NCBI GenBank assembly: GCA_029378245.1
Contig: JARKIF010000006.1
Location: 2,232,001-2,296,000 of the forward strand
Direction of reading: 5' to 3'
From: Roridomyces roridus
Taxonomy: Eukaryota; Basidiomycota; Agaricomycetes; Agaricales; Mycenaceae
DNA: 64,000 nt
The stretch's first letter is position 1, and each line of letters opens with the position of its first letter. The position numbers were made by a program, and so were the translations under genes. The notes below the pieces were generated by a model. It searched no databases, was not told the DNA's origin, and saw only the letters and a program-made list of their open reading frames with translations. Shown piece by piece: positions 1-13,022 of the stretch.

Positions 1-194
1 TCGGAAGAAGGAGAAGAGTCGCTGGGGCTAGTACTGGATATTTCTATACTTTTTAATCAAGTTTCGAGGTGACGGAGGTCTCGAGTCGCTGAGTGCTGAT
101 GGAAGGACGCGTCTTTTCACACCAACTCTGATTACACGCTCGTACGCACCGAATGCAGCGTCTCTCCGTCCGAATTCACACAACTTTCAGGAGA

Positions 195-691
195 ATGTCG
201 ACCTCTACCTCTCCCGCGCTGCACAAGTTCTTTGTCCATGCTCCCGACCAGACAGACCCCGAAGCATTCGGTCGTCGGCTTGCCGTGCGCACCAGGCACC
301 TCGAAGTCGCCCGGCAGGCTATCGCAGATGGATCTATACGTGTGTAGAGCCCCATTCTGCGCGTTAAACGTTTTCTCAGACGTTCATCTCGTGCAGGGAT
401 TGCCGGCGCGTTGTTGACCCCGGAATCCATATTATCAGAGGACAAGAAGATGGTGCGTCTCCCTCTCCCTCTCTCTCTTTCCTCATATGGCGCGTAGATT
501 GGCTCCATGTTCATCATCGAGGCTGAAAGTATCGACAAGGTGAAGAAGATGATTGAGGAGGATGTCTATTACAAGGAAGGCGTTGTGAGTGGTTCCGTGC
601 GCTACATTTGAACCTCTACTAAACGGTGTTCTAGTGGGATACGGAGCGGATTATAATTCTGCCAATGGCCCTTGCTACGCCCATCCCTTGA
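195..691 (+). CDS. YciI-like (YCII domain) small protein, intact copy
   Basis: Four exons (195-339, 397-452, 498-584, 635-691) with clean GT-AG introns join into a protein of about 114 residues. The start is MSTSTSPALHKFF, the middle includes GALLTPESI and SMFIIEAESID, and the end is the short tail ALATPIP. This matches the usual length and ferredoxin-like pattern of fungal YCII-domain proteins, which form small alpha/beta barrels. Their biochemical role is mostly unknown; bacterial relatives include possible dehalogenase-like or stress-associated enzymes. The start at 195 is chosen because the family begins a few residues before the HKFFV-type motif. A second, decayed copy lies at 13023, in the same position relative to the next giant gene. 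Family assignment is from sequence pattern only. Confidence 0.8.
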
Positions 692-1244
692 AGGGTCGCC
701 AATGTTGTACCACCAAATGCCATGTTGCTACGAGATCCCAGCCAACTCCTACCTCTCTTCATCGGCCGTAGCCGTTTTCATTTCTTTGTGTCGGATGCGA
801 TCCGTTGTGAGCTCCGTTGTGAGCTACACTCACGTACGACGCACATGTTCCGCGGAGAAACTTCTTTGCGCTCATCTTTCAGAAAACGCAAGCATTCTCC
901 GTTGTTCGTCACACAGCACATTTTGTGAAAATGAAAGAGGCTTAGATCGACTGCCGTTTCACTTGAATCAACAGCCTTGCAAGGTATCAACATGGGCGCC
1001 TGAACCGTGAAATCCTGTACTAAAGCCCTATTTTCAGACACCTTCACAGCGCCAATAGAAACCGAGAAGACGTCCCGATAAGCGCTGTGCGCCCACAGTG
1101 TACCTCACACTTACCTCGCGTTTGGGTTATATCCATCCACCATCTCTACACAGCTCCCCCACTCTTAACCCCCGCTTCCACGTTCAAGGTCGGTAGCACC
1201 TTCAAATCAGAAATGAACGCTGCTAACACTTGTTCCACATCAAG
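692..1244. promoter_or_regulatory. Intergenic region and 5' leader of giant gene A
   Basis: No convincing gene is seen. From about 930 onward the sequence closely matches 13745-14063 upstream of giant gene B, for example the shared stretch ending at the start codon in both copies. It is therefore probably promoter and 5' UTR inherited with the tandem duplication. Confidence 0.5.
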
Positions 1245-4200
1245 ATGGACATAACTACGGAACAACTCCACTACCTGATCAATCACATTTTTCTACCCCC
1301 AGAACTACCTCAGGAAGACGATGCCTCCCCCGATGCGAATCATATTCTTCACGCTCGCATTCTTGAAGCCGGCGCTTCTTTCAGTGGCACCCTAGTCTCG
1401 GCCGAAAAGCGCCAGGAATGGACGACGGTCATGAAGATGCTCGAACGGCTCGAGCCCAATCAGCCGTCTGCGGGAAGGTTGGCCGACTTGATGGGAAGTA
1501 TGGCCATCGGTGGTACGTGTCATTGTCCCAAATTTCTGCCCTCCCACCGAACTGTTGACTAGATTCCCTGGTTGTCCACATCGCCGCTCAGAATGCGGCT
1601 GTCATTCTCCGTAAAAGGCATGAAGGCATGATCGTGGAGTCCTTCGAGGTAGATCCCCCAAACCACAAGATCATGGCCACCATAGGACGTGTCGTTTGCA
1701 CGTATCCTCATGCCGCGATCGGTGTTCCCACCGCCACATTCGATGATGCTTCCTTTCGTCAAGAATTGTCGTCATTTCTCGCAAACATGGCTGTGGACGT
1801 CCTACCCGATTCGGAGGCCTTCGTGAAGAAAGCAGGGAAGAAAGTGTCCGAGTATCGCGACAGTGCTTCAGGGCACTACATCACGCATCTGCTTCATGCG
1901 ATCCTACGTGGGCACTCGGGCGCGTTCTCCCCGGACGCCCATCGTACAACAAAGAAGGTTCGCAACGAGATTCGTTGGGAAGACGCCCGGGCTCCATGGC
2001 GGAGAGTAAGTGGTATAACATCATTTTCTTTGCTACCGCTAATATTTACTCCAAAGAACCCCTTGTGGCTGGTCATCCGCGTCGCCATCCAAAGCGTTCT
2101 GCGGCAGACGCCCGAGTCCACGGACAATCTTTACAAATCATTCATGGTGTACTTCATGGCTGAAATTTTGTCCACCGCAACGAAGCTGGATGTATCCAGC
2201 GAGTTGATCTTTTGTATACGCGCAAAGATCGCCCGTCGCACCACCAAACTGCCCGCCTCTCTACCCCAGATACGTACGCTTGCGAGTCTTACCACGGCGC
2301 AAGCAACCAAGACGCTGGAAAGTCGATGGGAGGCCATTCAAGTGGAGCAGCAGACGTCGTCGCATTGGGCTCCTGCAACATTCGACCTGGAGAGGGACAC
2401 CCATCTTTCCCTTCGAACCAGCAAGGCGTACATCCAGCAGCGCATCGCGCAAGTCGGAGATGGAACCACGGCCCCTCAAGCCACACAGCCGGCCGAACCA
2501 CCCCGCGTCTGCCAAACCGCCGACTTCCGCTCGCTTAACCACCCCACGCTTACTTCTGCCTTCCACGGCTCAGACCGTGATGTCTTTCTGGCGCTGGCGG
2601 ATTTCGAGACGTCCGTCCAGAATCATATCGATGAGTGGGTCGGTTCTGGTCGAGAGGCAGAAGATTGTGAAGTAATTGCGATCTGTATCAAAGAGTACGA
2701 TGCTGTTGCAAGTGTCCGTTACAAAGGCGATCCGCAGAGCCAGTCTATGCGTCTCTTGACCATTTTTGACCTCTGGGTCGCTCTCGATCGCCTCGCCACC
2801 TTGTTTCATCCTCAACTGAAGGAATACTCGCCCGAGGTGCCCGCGGATATCATTGAACCGCTTCTCATCAGCAAGGCCAGCTCTCTTGAGCGCCTCAAGC
2901 ATGTCCGCCAGCATCTTCGTAGAAGACATGCCGAAGCAAAAGATCGGCGCACGGTGTTTACTGATGATACTGGACCACACACGTTCTCCGCCCGATACTT
3001 CGCCCAATCAACAGAACTGCGGAATCTTTATTGCCGCATAAATGCTGATGCAGAGCAGAGTCGAAAGGCCAAATTGGCCGAGTTGGAGAGGGTCAAATCT
3101 GAATACAACAGCTTGCTGAGGCAGGCTAGAGAGCGGGTTGTATGTGATTACTGGAAAGATCACTGGGGTTGCGAGCGGCATTCCTCAAGCTGTGACAAAT
3201 GTGGGCTGGAGAGGCAAGCTTCCGCAATGAAAATTGCCATATACGAGTGGCCCTTGCCTTCGAGAGTCGAAGAAGCAAATACTGTGGTATTCGAGCTCCA
3301 CTTACCTTGCGCTTTCCGCGTCTGGCGCGACGTCACAGCCATGGTTCTCGGGGATATCTGTGTAAAGCAGACACGCAAAGCTGCAGAGATCTACAGCACA
3401 CTGCCTGATTATAATGATTTGCGGTCATATGGATCTCGGCATTCTCCTCGCATCACCCTAGCCTCGCATACCAAGCCGTTCGCAGTCAGCCACTATCGAG
3501 AAGAACACGTTTCCAGTGCAACGGCCGATAACGTATGTCGGCCTAATGCACTTCGATATAGGTTGCACGATGCCAATCGTCGATGCTGGGCCAAAGAATC
3601 ATTTCCAGACAACAGCCGAGTCCATGAAACCTGCACACCCACACTCCCGTCCTCGAGCTCCTACTCTCCATCTGACCATACCATTGCATCAACACTCCAT
3701 ACGCCGAATTCTGTGATGGCATCCCAGGATCAAGCCAAAGCTTCGCTGAACTTGCATGAACACATCTCGTTCGGAGGTCTTCGAAGCGGAGGGCGTCTGC
3801 AATGGCTCAATATTGCTCGGGAGCTGCGCTTGCGCATTCTGTCATTTCACCACGACGAGGTTCACACCCTTTTCACCCAGGCTGCCTTGCAAATTGGACC
3901 CATCTCATCGGAGTCATCGCCGGAATGGCACGTTGATCTCGCCGACCCCGCATTTGGAAAACTCCTTCTCGATGAGATCGAGAGACTGCTCTTGGATGTG
4001 GAGGATAATTGGTCCAACGCTACAACCGTCCAGAACGCAGTCCTTCTGCTCTGCAGATGGCTTATGTCTGCCCATATGCATTCTCAATTGGTTCTGCGGG
4101 GAGTCGGTCTCTTGCGAGAGGCTCGGCGCGTGACGTACGATTGGCTTCAGATCTTGATACCTCGGTTGCAAGATTTCACAGAGAATGTCATGATCGCTGA

Positions 4201-7200
4201 CTTCCAGACCCGCATCTGCACCATTGCGGCCATCTGCCGAGCAACATACAATGTTGATCCGATTCATTTTCATCATGTTCTTGCCAACGACGATGACGTC
4301 AGCAGATTCATTCGCTGCTGTATCATCATCCACGACAACTCCCCTACTCGGGACGTTGATCTAACGGGGCCTCTGCGCACAGTACTCCTGAGGGACCGGC
4401 GACTTTCGCACTCCATTGAGCCCCTCCTCAAGAAATACATCCAGAACAGCCGCATTGGTCTCGATAGCGCCATCAAGGCTGAATGGTCTGGGTATGAGCT
4501 GCACGGTCCATGGGACTTCTCGAGCGATCAAAATCAATGTTGGGCCAGGACTAGAACCGCCAGTGTCGGCGGGGCAAGCCCTCAGATCGTTGACATCAAT
4601 ATTCGGGACGGCCGATTTCTGGTCGACGGGAAGCCGCTCGGCCGCCTTCCCCAGGAGATCGTTCAGCACAATACGTATACCCGATTGTTGGAGAAGGTAT
4701 GGTGCTACCTGGCACGAAGCATATGCGACACTGACATTGACTATTTCAGAAAATTCTGGATGTAATTCCATCGCGCCTTCCTGGTATGGACTTTGCGACG
4801 AGGCGATCAATATCTGGTGCTGAAGTGAATTTTCGCTCAACTGGCCACTTTCTCGACGCTAATCAAGGCCAACAGATACACTTCCACCTTTCACCTGATA
4901 AGGAATTGATTGTTCGGGCTGTGCACGACGGATCTATCTACGAACTGATTCCTCATCGCACACTAGATGGGGACGTGCCGACCTTGTTCATCGACGATTA
5001 CACCCATTGGATCAAACTGGGGGAAGGATCGAGGAGCACCGTCGAGTTCCGTCCGCACGCATGCAGGTGGAAACCCGATGCATCTAATTGGCGGATTCAG
5101 AGTTGCTCGTGGCAGATGTACCGTGGCGACACGCGACTATTGGACATTCACTCCACCACCTTCACCCAGTGTTTCGATCGAGTCTCTGCGTTGGAGGAGA
5201 AGCGTTTCCTCACCGTCGCTGTCAATCAAAAATCCGGCAAATCACCATTGGTGAAGGTCATCTTACCGCGTTACAAGCTCTCGTTTTTTGTCAATGAAAA
5301 TGGGGAGCTGGAATCCGTTGATCTGCGGTCCATGATCATCGACGATGACCAGTCTGCTGGAACCTTCTTCGGGCTTTCGCGTCAATTAGTTCTGCAAGTC
5401 AAGGACTTGTATGTGACCCAGTCCATACACCCTTCCCGTCGAATTGTCCTTGTGCCGTTCGGAGGCCTCGTTCCTCGCAAATCTGGTCATCATGTTCGAG
5501 TCGATGTTCGACTGGATGGCAGGCACGTCCGTTATTTCAAGTACGAGATCAACACGGATCTGCGACAGCTCAAATGTACGACGCTCACCGCCGGTTTCTT
5601 CAAAATCCTCCTCCACGCGTACACTGGTCACCCGTTGGTGGACCCGCTGACAGGACAAACCGGGACTGAGGAAGCCCTGGCAGATTTGCATTCTGCACGA
5701 TCCTTTTCTTTCCAGAACCTCACAGTCGAAGACATCATCCTGTTGAAAGAAATCGCCTCCCTCAGCCCGTGTAGAGTCTACTACCCCCAACATCTTCAAG
5801 TAATGGAAACTGTACAATGGGGCCCTATCTGGCCGCTAGCACAGCACCATGCGTTTTATCCTCTGGTCCAAGCCATCCTGGACTTTGCGCAGGAACTGCT
5901 CGTTTTCAAGTCTGCACAATCTTCCGCAGGTACAATGCATGCCCTTGAACAGCGCTTTGAACCCCATCTTCATGCCCGCTCGGCGTTCGCAACATCCAAG
6001 CTGTTTCCGACCGAGTTTGCGCATTTCGCCCGCGAATCCGTGCACGACCAAGAATATTTTCCACCACTCGACATCCCTTTGCGCTCTGGCTCCCAGGAGT
6101 CACGCCTCGCTGCAGCGTCACATGCCACAGAGATGGCTGTCATGGTCCGAGCTTGGCCCTCACGACTCCCGACCATTTTGAAACTCAGGGAGAAGGTGGA
6201 ATCGTGGGCAGGTGTATCCGCAGACATGACACTCAAGCTGCCCATCTCATACAACAGGAGTTTCATGGTCAAAGGATTTCTCCCACCTGTTTGGTGTCAC
6301 CTTTACACCAGACTGGTGAATGAGCGGATGTCCATTTCAAGCTCCAAACTCATGTTCACGTTTGCTGCCATCGCATATCAGCTTCCGGAGTACCGGGACT
6401 TGATACCCACGCTACTATCATTTGCGAGCGCCGGTAGCGCGTTCCAATATCGTCACTGTCCCAATTATCCTGAACACATCTACGACTTCAGTCATGGCCT
6501 TGAGCCACTGGAACAAGATCTAAGGGCATATGTGGCGGCATCTGCTGTGTCCTTTGATGCTTCATCCTTTGCTAACTGGCCAAAGTATCACAATGAAACA
6601 CCATACAAATTTCGGTCACGTTGTGAACAAGCTTACTTTAGCGAACGGGATTCGCAAGTCACTCAGCTCGTCAATAATCTACGCCAGCAGTGGCCTTGCG
6701 AACAGCCACACATACCGTATTTAGGCAATCTCCTCCGTGCAGATGACTTCCGGGAGGATGTTCACAAGTGTTTTCTCCATTGCTTCAGGAACCGTGCTTT
6801 CCACGAGCACCTGAAGGAGGTCGAGAGAATCGTCAACGATCTGCGTGGTCCCTTCAATTCACCTCGGACCCTCACGTATCAGCTTGATCGGATTCCTTTC
6901 CGGCCGATACCCATTGTCCGGCGACTCCCTTTCCGACGACCTTCTCTCTCTGAGCTTCTGGAACAGGAGCCTGGGATCGAGTTTCCTTCCTGTCCTCCCA
7001 CACCACGAATCGAACGGCGGTGTGGGGCAGAACTTGTCACCAATTCCTCAACCTCCGAGCTCCAAAGAATATTGAGTGATTTGGCTCCGGGCGATTCCTT
7101 GGCCCCCGGGACACAACTCCGTCGGCGATATGTCAATTCCATTGAGTCCAGTCGGAAGAAACTCGACGCCCAACCCGACACTCCTTCCTTCTTGCACCCC

Positions 7201-10200
7201 ACGACGCAAGAGCTGGAGTCATACCATCTCGAATGCCGGAATGCATTTGAGACATTGTTGCAATTGATCGGTTCCGCCTTGCAATCTCATTCCGCTCTCC
7301 GCGAGGCAGGTCAATTCCCTCGTATCAACGTTCGGGCTCTGTTATCCCAGCTCTTCCTTGGATCACTCCATCCGCAGTGGGAAGCCAAGTTGGTGGCGCT
7401 GGCCCAGTCATTCATCCGCTTGCAACGGTCACAACGACTTGTCCGTTTTTCCTCCATGAAGTTGACAGGAGACCTTGATCGGGAGCTTGCGAATGACGCA
7501 TTTGAGGCAGAGGAGGCATTCTCGTGCCCAGAATGGCTATTGATACAGGTTCATTTTTCCTCAGAAATGTGTCGCGTTGATTGGTTAACGGATTTTCATA
7601 GATTGACAATAATTTCGTTGTTCGACCCATACAGACCAAAGTTGCGAGGGAGATGATGTTTCCTGCTTCCAATGAGAATACCATCTCGCAGCTGAATATG
7701 GGAGGTGAGTTATTGAGCTGTTGCACCCCGCCGCCTTGCTGACTTCAATCTTCAGAAGGAAAATCGACTGTAATCGTCCCCCTAATTACCTCCCGCTTGG
7801 CGGATAGCGGGACCTTGGCCAGGGTCGTCGTTCTCAAACAACTAGCCGTGCAAATGTTCCAGACTTTGCGAAACACGCTCAGTGGCCTCCTCAATCGACG
7901 AGTCTTCTATTTCCCTTTCTCCCGCGACGTGCAACCCGGGGTGGGAGAGGCCCAAAAGATGCAATCTCTGTTCGAATTGTGTATGAACCAACGGGGGGTT
8001 TGGATCGCCCAACCCGAGCATATCCTTTCGTTCAAGCTCATGGGCCTGGGTTTAATTCTCGATCCAAATGCCAAAACTGAGAATCCTGTTTCCACCGTGC
8101 TGTTGCGCTCGCAGAGCTGGCTGAACAAACACGTCCGCGACGTCCTGGATGAAAGCGACGAAATCCTCAGTGTTGGATACCAGCTTATCTACACCAGCGG
8201 CGCCCAAGTTTCTTTGCCCGCCGACCGTTGGACAACAATACAAGAGATCTTGAGTCACGTCGACGAGCTTGCGCCAACTAGTATGGCGGCACTGTTCCCC
8301 ACTGATGTGGAGGTCCATGGGCCTACAACAGGGGCTGGGTTTCACTCGAGTATCCGCATTCTCTCGGAGCAGGCCGGCGATCACCTGGTTCAACTGCTCG
8401 GAAGGAAGGTGCTCCAGAGCGAAGAGTACCGCCTCCTTTCGCGCGATGTGATTGAGGATATTTTCCATTTCATCACTCGACCAGTCCCCGACCCTGAATC
8501 TCTTGCGAGACTCAGAGAAGCATGCGAGCGCACCTCTTGCTGGGACGGGATTCTGCTCAGACGCGGACTTCTCGCCAGTGGGATCTTGGTGTTCACGCTC
8601 CAGCGGAAGCGCTGGCGAGTCAACTACGGTTTGGACCTTCGCCGAACCATGCTTGCTGTCCCCTACAGAGCCAAAGACGTGCCCTCCCTTCGCACCGACT
8701 TCGGGCACCCCGATGTGGCCATTATTTTGACGTGTTTGAGGTTTGTTCCGCATCACTTCGTGATGGTCCGTCTGACTTTCACCACAGTTATTACTATGGC
8801 GGTCTCACGGAAGAGCAATTCGATCTCTGTCTCGAGCTTCTACTCAAGCTCGACAATCCTGCCCTGGAATATGAGGTACGGCGCTTGGACCATGTTTGTT
8901 CGCGTCCTGGCTTATCATGAACCTAGTTGTGGGTCAGGAACGACGACCAAATCCCGATGGCTCTGCGCGAGGTCATCGGTATCAACCCACAGGATATGGA
9001 CCAGCGCCGCAATGTGCTCACTCCACTCTTCCGGCGCAATCTGGCCGTCGTGAACTTCTATCTGCGTTCGGTCGTCTTTCCAAAGGAAGCAAAGCAGTTT
9101 CGGCACAAACTTTCGACTTCTGCCTGGGACCTCGCAGAGAGGAAAGCACACCTCACAACTGGCTTCTCAGGAACGAACGACGGTCAATGGCTTCTGCCCA
9201 CATCAATCGCCCAACGGGATCCGTTGGATCAGCTGAGCACCACTGCCAAAGTTCTCAACTTCCTGCTTCAAGCCGAAAGTAAGGAGTACCGGCCCTTACC
9301 GGATGGTTGCACCACCAGAGATTTCATGGCACTTCTCGTTACTCAAAAACCAGAAATCCGTGTTTTGCTGGATGTCGGGGCCCAAATGCTCGATATGCAA
9401 AACTGGGAACTTGCCCAACATTGGCTCTCGATTTCCTCCACAATCCAAGCTGTTGTCTATTTTGACAGTGGCGACAATCTCATGGTTTTGCCTCGCGACG
9501 GCACCGCCGAGCTTTTGGTTTCCTCCTCATTCGCCGATCGACTGGATGCTTGTGCCGTGTACCTTGACGATGTCCACACTCGTGGAACAGATTTGAAACT
9601 TCCCCTCAGCACTCGAGCAGCATTGACCCTTGGCCCCGGTGTTACCAAGGATCGACTGGTGCAAGGTACGACCAGGTTCCGTTATGTATAATTAATCACT
9701 CATTTCCCTTCCAGGCGCTATGCGTATGCGTCAACTCGGATACGGGCAATCAGTCATGTCCTTTGCACCACTTGAAGTCGATCGCAGCATCCGATCAACT
9801 TGCAACTTGCCCCATAATGCCCTCATCTCGTCGTCGGATGTCATTCAATGGGTCATGCTCCAGACCATTTCCAGCATCGAACACTCAGTGTCGCCCTGGG
9901 CAAATCAAGGCGTTAGCCATCAGAAAAGGCACGCTGCATGGACCCGTTTCGAGAAGGACGCGACGAAGTCTATCAAGGGCCTGCAGTCGGCCTGGGTGGA
10001 GCAGGAAAGTCGATCGTTGCAAGAGATGTACGATTTCAGGGGCATGGAACCGGTCGTGCATGAGGTCTTTGAGTTGCCAGACATGGCGCGACGGTTGCAA
10101 GACTTTGGATTTTCGCACATCATTGACGCCAGCCAGGACGAGGAGCAAGAGAGGGAGGTAGCACTCGAAGTCGAGCGTGAGCGCCAGGTGAATATCTTCA

Positions 10201-11008
10201 AATCAATCTAAATGAAGTTGTTGAAAGTCCACCTATACAGGTCGAGCGTCCACCTCCTGCCAAACCAGCAACGCACAGCTTGCATCGTTTTGTGCGGCAC
10301 CTCGTGGAAACAGGTGCTCTGAAGACCGACCCTCAAGCCTTCGTTGCGCCGTGGTCGACGATACCGAACCTCGCGAGTAACGCAACATGGAGCGAGCGAG
10401 TAGTCGCCACTCGAGATTTTGTTACAACGATTCAGGCGGCAGGCTTCCCGACAGATTACAGCCGACCTGTGACTTGGATCCTTTCCACGTCTCATGGGCA
10501 AGGATACCTGGTCCTCGTCAGTCCTTGGGAAGCAAACGAGCTCCTTCCCCTCATTCGTAACAGTCCCCACGTCCATCTTCACCAATACGCTCCCCGAACG
10601 ATGGCCAGCATGCGCTCTCTCGAGGATCTCGACTTTAACACCATCCCGGCTTCCCGGCCCGTTCCCGCCGGACGATGGAGCCCCAACGAAATCGCTCAGC
10701 TCAACATCTTCGCCGGCCAACTGTACCTCAAGGACTTTGCAGAGTACACACGCATCTGCAATATGCTGGGCCTTTACGTCAACGACGAAATCAGTGGAGA
10801 CGGGTCACCCATCCAGTACGAGAGCGACGGGTTTGTGAAACCTGCCAATCGTCGCGGAGCTATGGTGGAGGATTGTTTGTTCCGGGAAATTCCACTGTCT
10901 GTGGTGAAGAACTTGGTGGGCTGGCGGAGGAAAGGATTGAATTACGAACCGACGCATATGGGGAAGATTCTTCATGGTGGTTTGCTCGAAGAGAAGGATT
11001 TTGTTTGA
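1245..11008 (+). CDS. Giant DUF6606/DUF3638/DUF3645 protein, copy A (intact)
   Basis: About ten short introns join ORF blocks into an open frame of about 3,080 residues. The N-terminus (LINHIFLPPELPQEDD) is the DUF6606 signature. The C-terminal half has a P-loop-like MGEGKST motif whose codons are split by the intron at 7705-7755. After it come an LDESDE acidic motif near 8150 and the DUF3645 core LAVPYRAKD...FGHPDVAI near 8655-8735, followed by YYYGGLTEEQ. The protein ends KDFV. A Cys/His cluster at 3143-3202 (C-x11-H-x3-C-x2-C) may bind zinc. Such proteins are often auto-labelled ubiquitinyl hydrolase, but I see no recognisable catalytic Cys/His box, so the function is unknown; the motifs fit a P-loop ATPase better. 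The ATG at 1245 aligns with the start of copy B at 14064. Confidence 0.85.
3143..3202 (+). other. Candidate zinc-binding Cys/His cluster in giant protein A
   Basis: The reading frame shows Cys-x11-His-x3-Cys-x2-Cys. Copy B keeps the pattern at 15957-16019 as Cys-x11-His-x4-Cys-x2-Cys, although the surrounding residues differ a good deal. Conservation of only these positions suggests metal binding. This is inference. Confidence 0.4.
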
Positions 11009-11283
11009 CGAATGTGTTGTACTTTTAGTAGAATGAATGTATGCCAGTTTTCTCCAAATATCCTCAAGCACGAAGAACGAGTTCAACGCCTTGTCAGTAC
11101 TGGGTGCTTGGCACTGTTTTGGGAGCACGTGATCGCAACGTTCTCAGCCTCTCAAGCAGTGGTTCCTCCTTTCAGAGTCAAGACCACTCTCAACAGAATG
11201 TACATTATAAATCAAGATAGTAAAAGATTCATAACTATAAGATTAATATAGAAAATCCAAGATACCTCTGGATCACATCTAAA

Positions 11284-12689
11284 TCAGTCCGAGTCGGCGT
11301 ACTCCATGGCCATGAAGAGTTCATAGAGTTTCGTGCTGAGCGTCGGCCCAATAGCACGCATTCCTCCTTCCGCCCCTCCAACACCCTGCAGCATCAACTC
11401 GGGGACACTACTCTTCTTCTTCCTCCCCTTGCCCTTCGCGGGCCCTCTAGCAGCAGCCTCCTGCTCCGCCGCCTCAATCCGCCGCAACCTGTCCTCTTCC
11501 TTCTGGGCATCTCGAAACGCCTCCCAAAGCTCCCTCGGCGTGCCCCATCGCTCAATGACAGCACCGACCTTCTCCGGACTCATCCCCTTGACACACAACA
11601 GCATCCGCGCCCATGTATCGCGCACCGTCTTGAACTGTGACTTGTGATTGAGCCACTGGTAGGACTGGAGCGAGGGGACGAAGCATTGGCTCGGTTTCTC
11701 GCGACGAAGGTACCGCTGCAAATCGACATACGAATATCGTTTGATCATGTCCTTGGGTATAACGTGGAGGTCTTTGTTCTAGATTATTCTTGAATTGAGT
11801 GGGTGGAGAGATGAGGACATGGAACGGACCTGATGCATACGGCAGAGCTCCTCGTGCAGACCGGCGAGGAACGAGATCGTGTCGGTGATGTTTTTGGTCT
11901 CCTTGACCAAGAATCCATCGACCACCTGCGTGGATAAGAGCGAGGTCTTGATCATCGGGCCCATTCCTCCATGTTCTTACGAACATCGTAATCCTCTACG
12001 AGATAGAACACGCGGGAGATGGCACTCTGGTGCAGCCGGAACTAAAGTAAACGCGTTAAGTTGACCAAATTCTTTGATCAACGGACAAGGATGACCTTCT
12101 GCTCGTGAAACCGCCCATCCTTGACCGACGCCACGAGATCGTCGAGCCGTTTCCGCTCCAAAACAACGTCCAACATGCATTCCGACCCGTCCAAACGGGA
12201 AATCGCAACCCACGCGACATCCACGCGACATCCCCGACCTCAAGCTTCCCCGCAACGCTTGCCCATAATCCTCGCGACTTTTACCACCTTTTTCCCGCGT
12301 ATCAAGCAAAAGACAGATGTCATACTGCCCGGCTTTGAATATCTTGGCGTTAAAGGGAGCGAAAGTGGTCTGAGGCGCGTAGATCGACAAGCGTTCTACA
12401 GGAGGCAAGCCGGGAACAGCATGCGAAAGACGCGTGCGGGCCGGTACGACCGCGGGGGCAGATGCCGTTCGTTGGAGAGCCGCGGAAATTGAAGAGGAGG
12501 CTGGGATCGTAGTTGTAGCCGCACGAACCAACGGTCGATGCGGTCCAGCAGATGGCCCCTGAGAAAGAGATTCATATGACCTCGCTGTTGCTGCAGAACG
12601 CATGTCGGACTGAGCAGGGACGGAGGACTGTACGTTGTCACGGCTGCCACTGGCGACGGCATTTGTACTTCTGTTGAGATAGAAGGGAA
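11284..12689 (-). pseudogene. MUS81 relic, 5'-truncated and frameshifted
   Basis: This closely matches the intact MUS81 at 24078-25500, including the C-terminal helix-hairpin-helix region (LLCVKGMSPEKVGAVIERWG). It lacks everything upstream of about 12689, where similarity stops abruptly, so the N-terminal third is gone. Two further lesions are visible against the intact copy. A single C is lost in the run at about 11959-11962 (ccc against cccc). Around 12215-12260 an 11-bp stretch is duplicated (cacgcgacatc) and about 26 bp deleted, destroying the ERCC4 nuclease frame. The 3' part, 11284-11748, still reads open. It is convergent with giant gene A. It is very unlikely to encode an active nuclease. 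Confidence 0.85.
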
Positions 12690-13022
12690 GTATCTGTGAG
12701 GGCCGATAGCCAACTCGTCGGCCAGGCCCTGCCAGGCCCTAGATGTTTGCATTCATATGTGTCGGATGTCATTCGTTGCGAGCAGTGCACTCTTTCATCT
12801 CGACTCGACATTTCTGTAACAAGAGTGACTATTACATATGTGTAGTGGTCTTCGTTGCACCCCCTGAAACATCACCGGAGGCGCCTTGGCGGGTGTCAAT
12901 CACCAAATTTGATTCCCGACAGGCCAAGTCACCGACAACCGGCGGTCATGCCGGGCGTCATCGCCAGCAGTTCGCCACAACTTCAGTCGCGTCGTTTCAC
13001 CAACTCTTGATTTTTCACAGGA
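12690..13022. other. Junction between the two duplicated units
   Basis: No gene is recognised. The MUS81 similarity ends at 12689 and the YciI-like similarity begins near 13023. A short stretch near 12758-12790 resembles sequence downstream of the YciI genes (near 785 and 13620), hinting at a patchwork junction. Confidence 0.45.
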
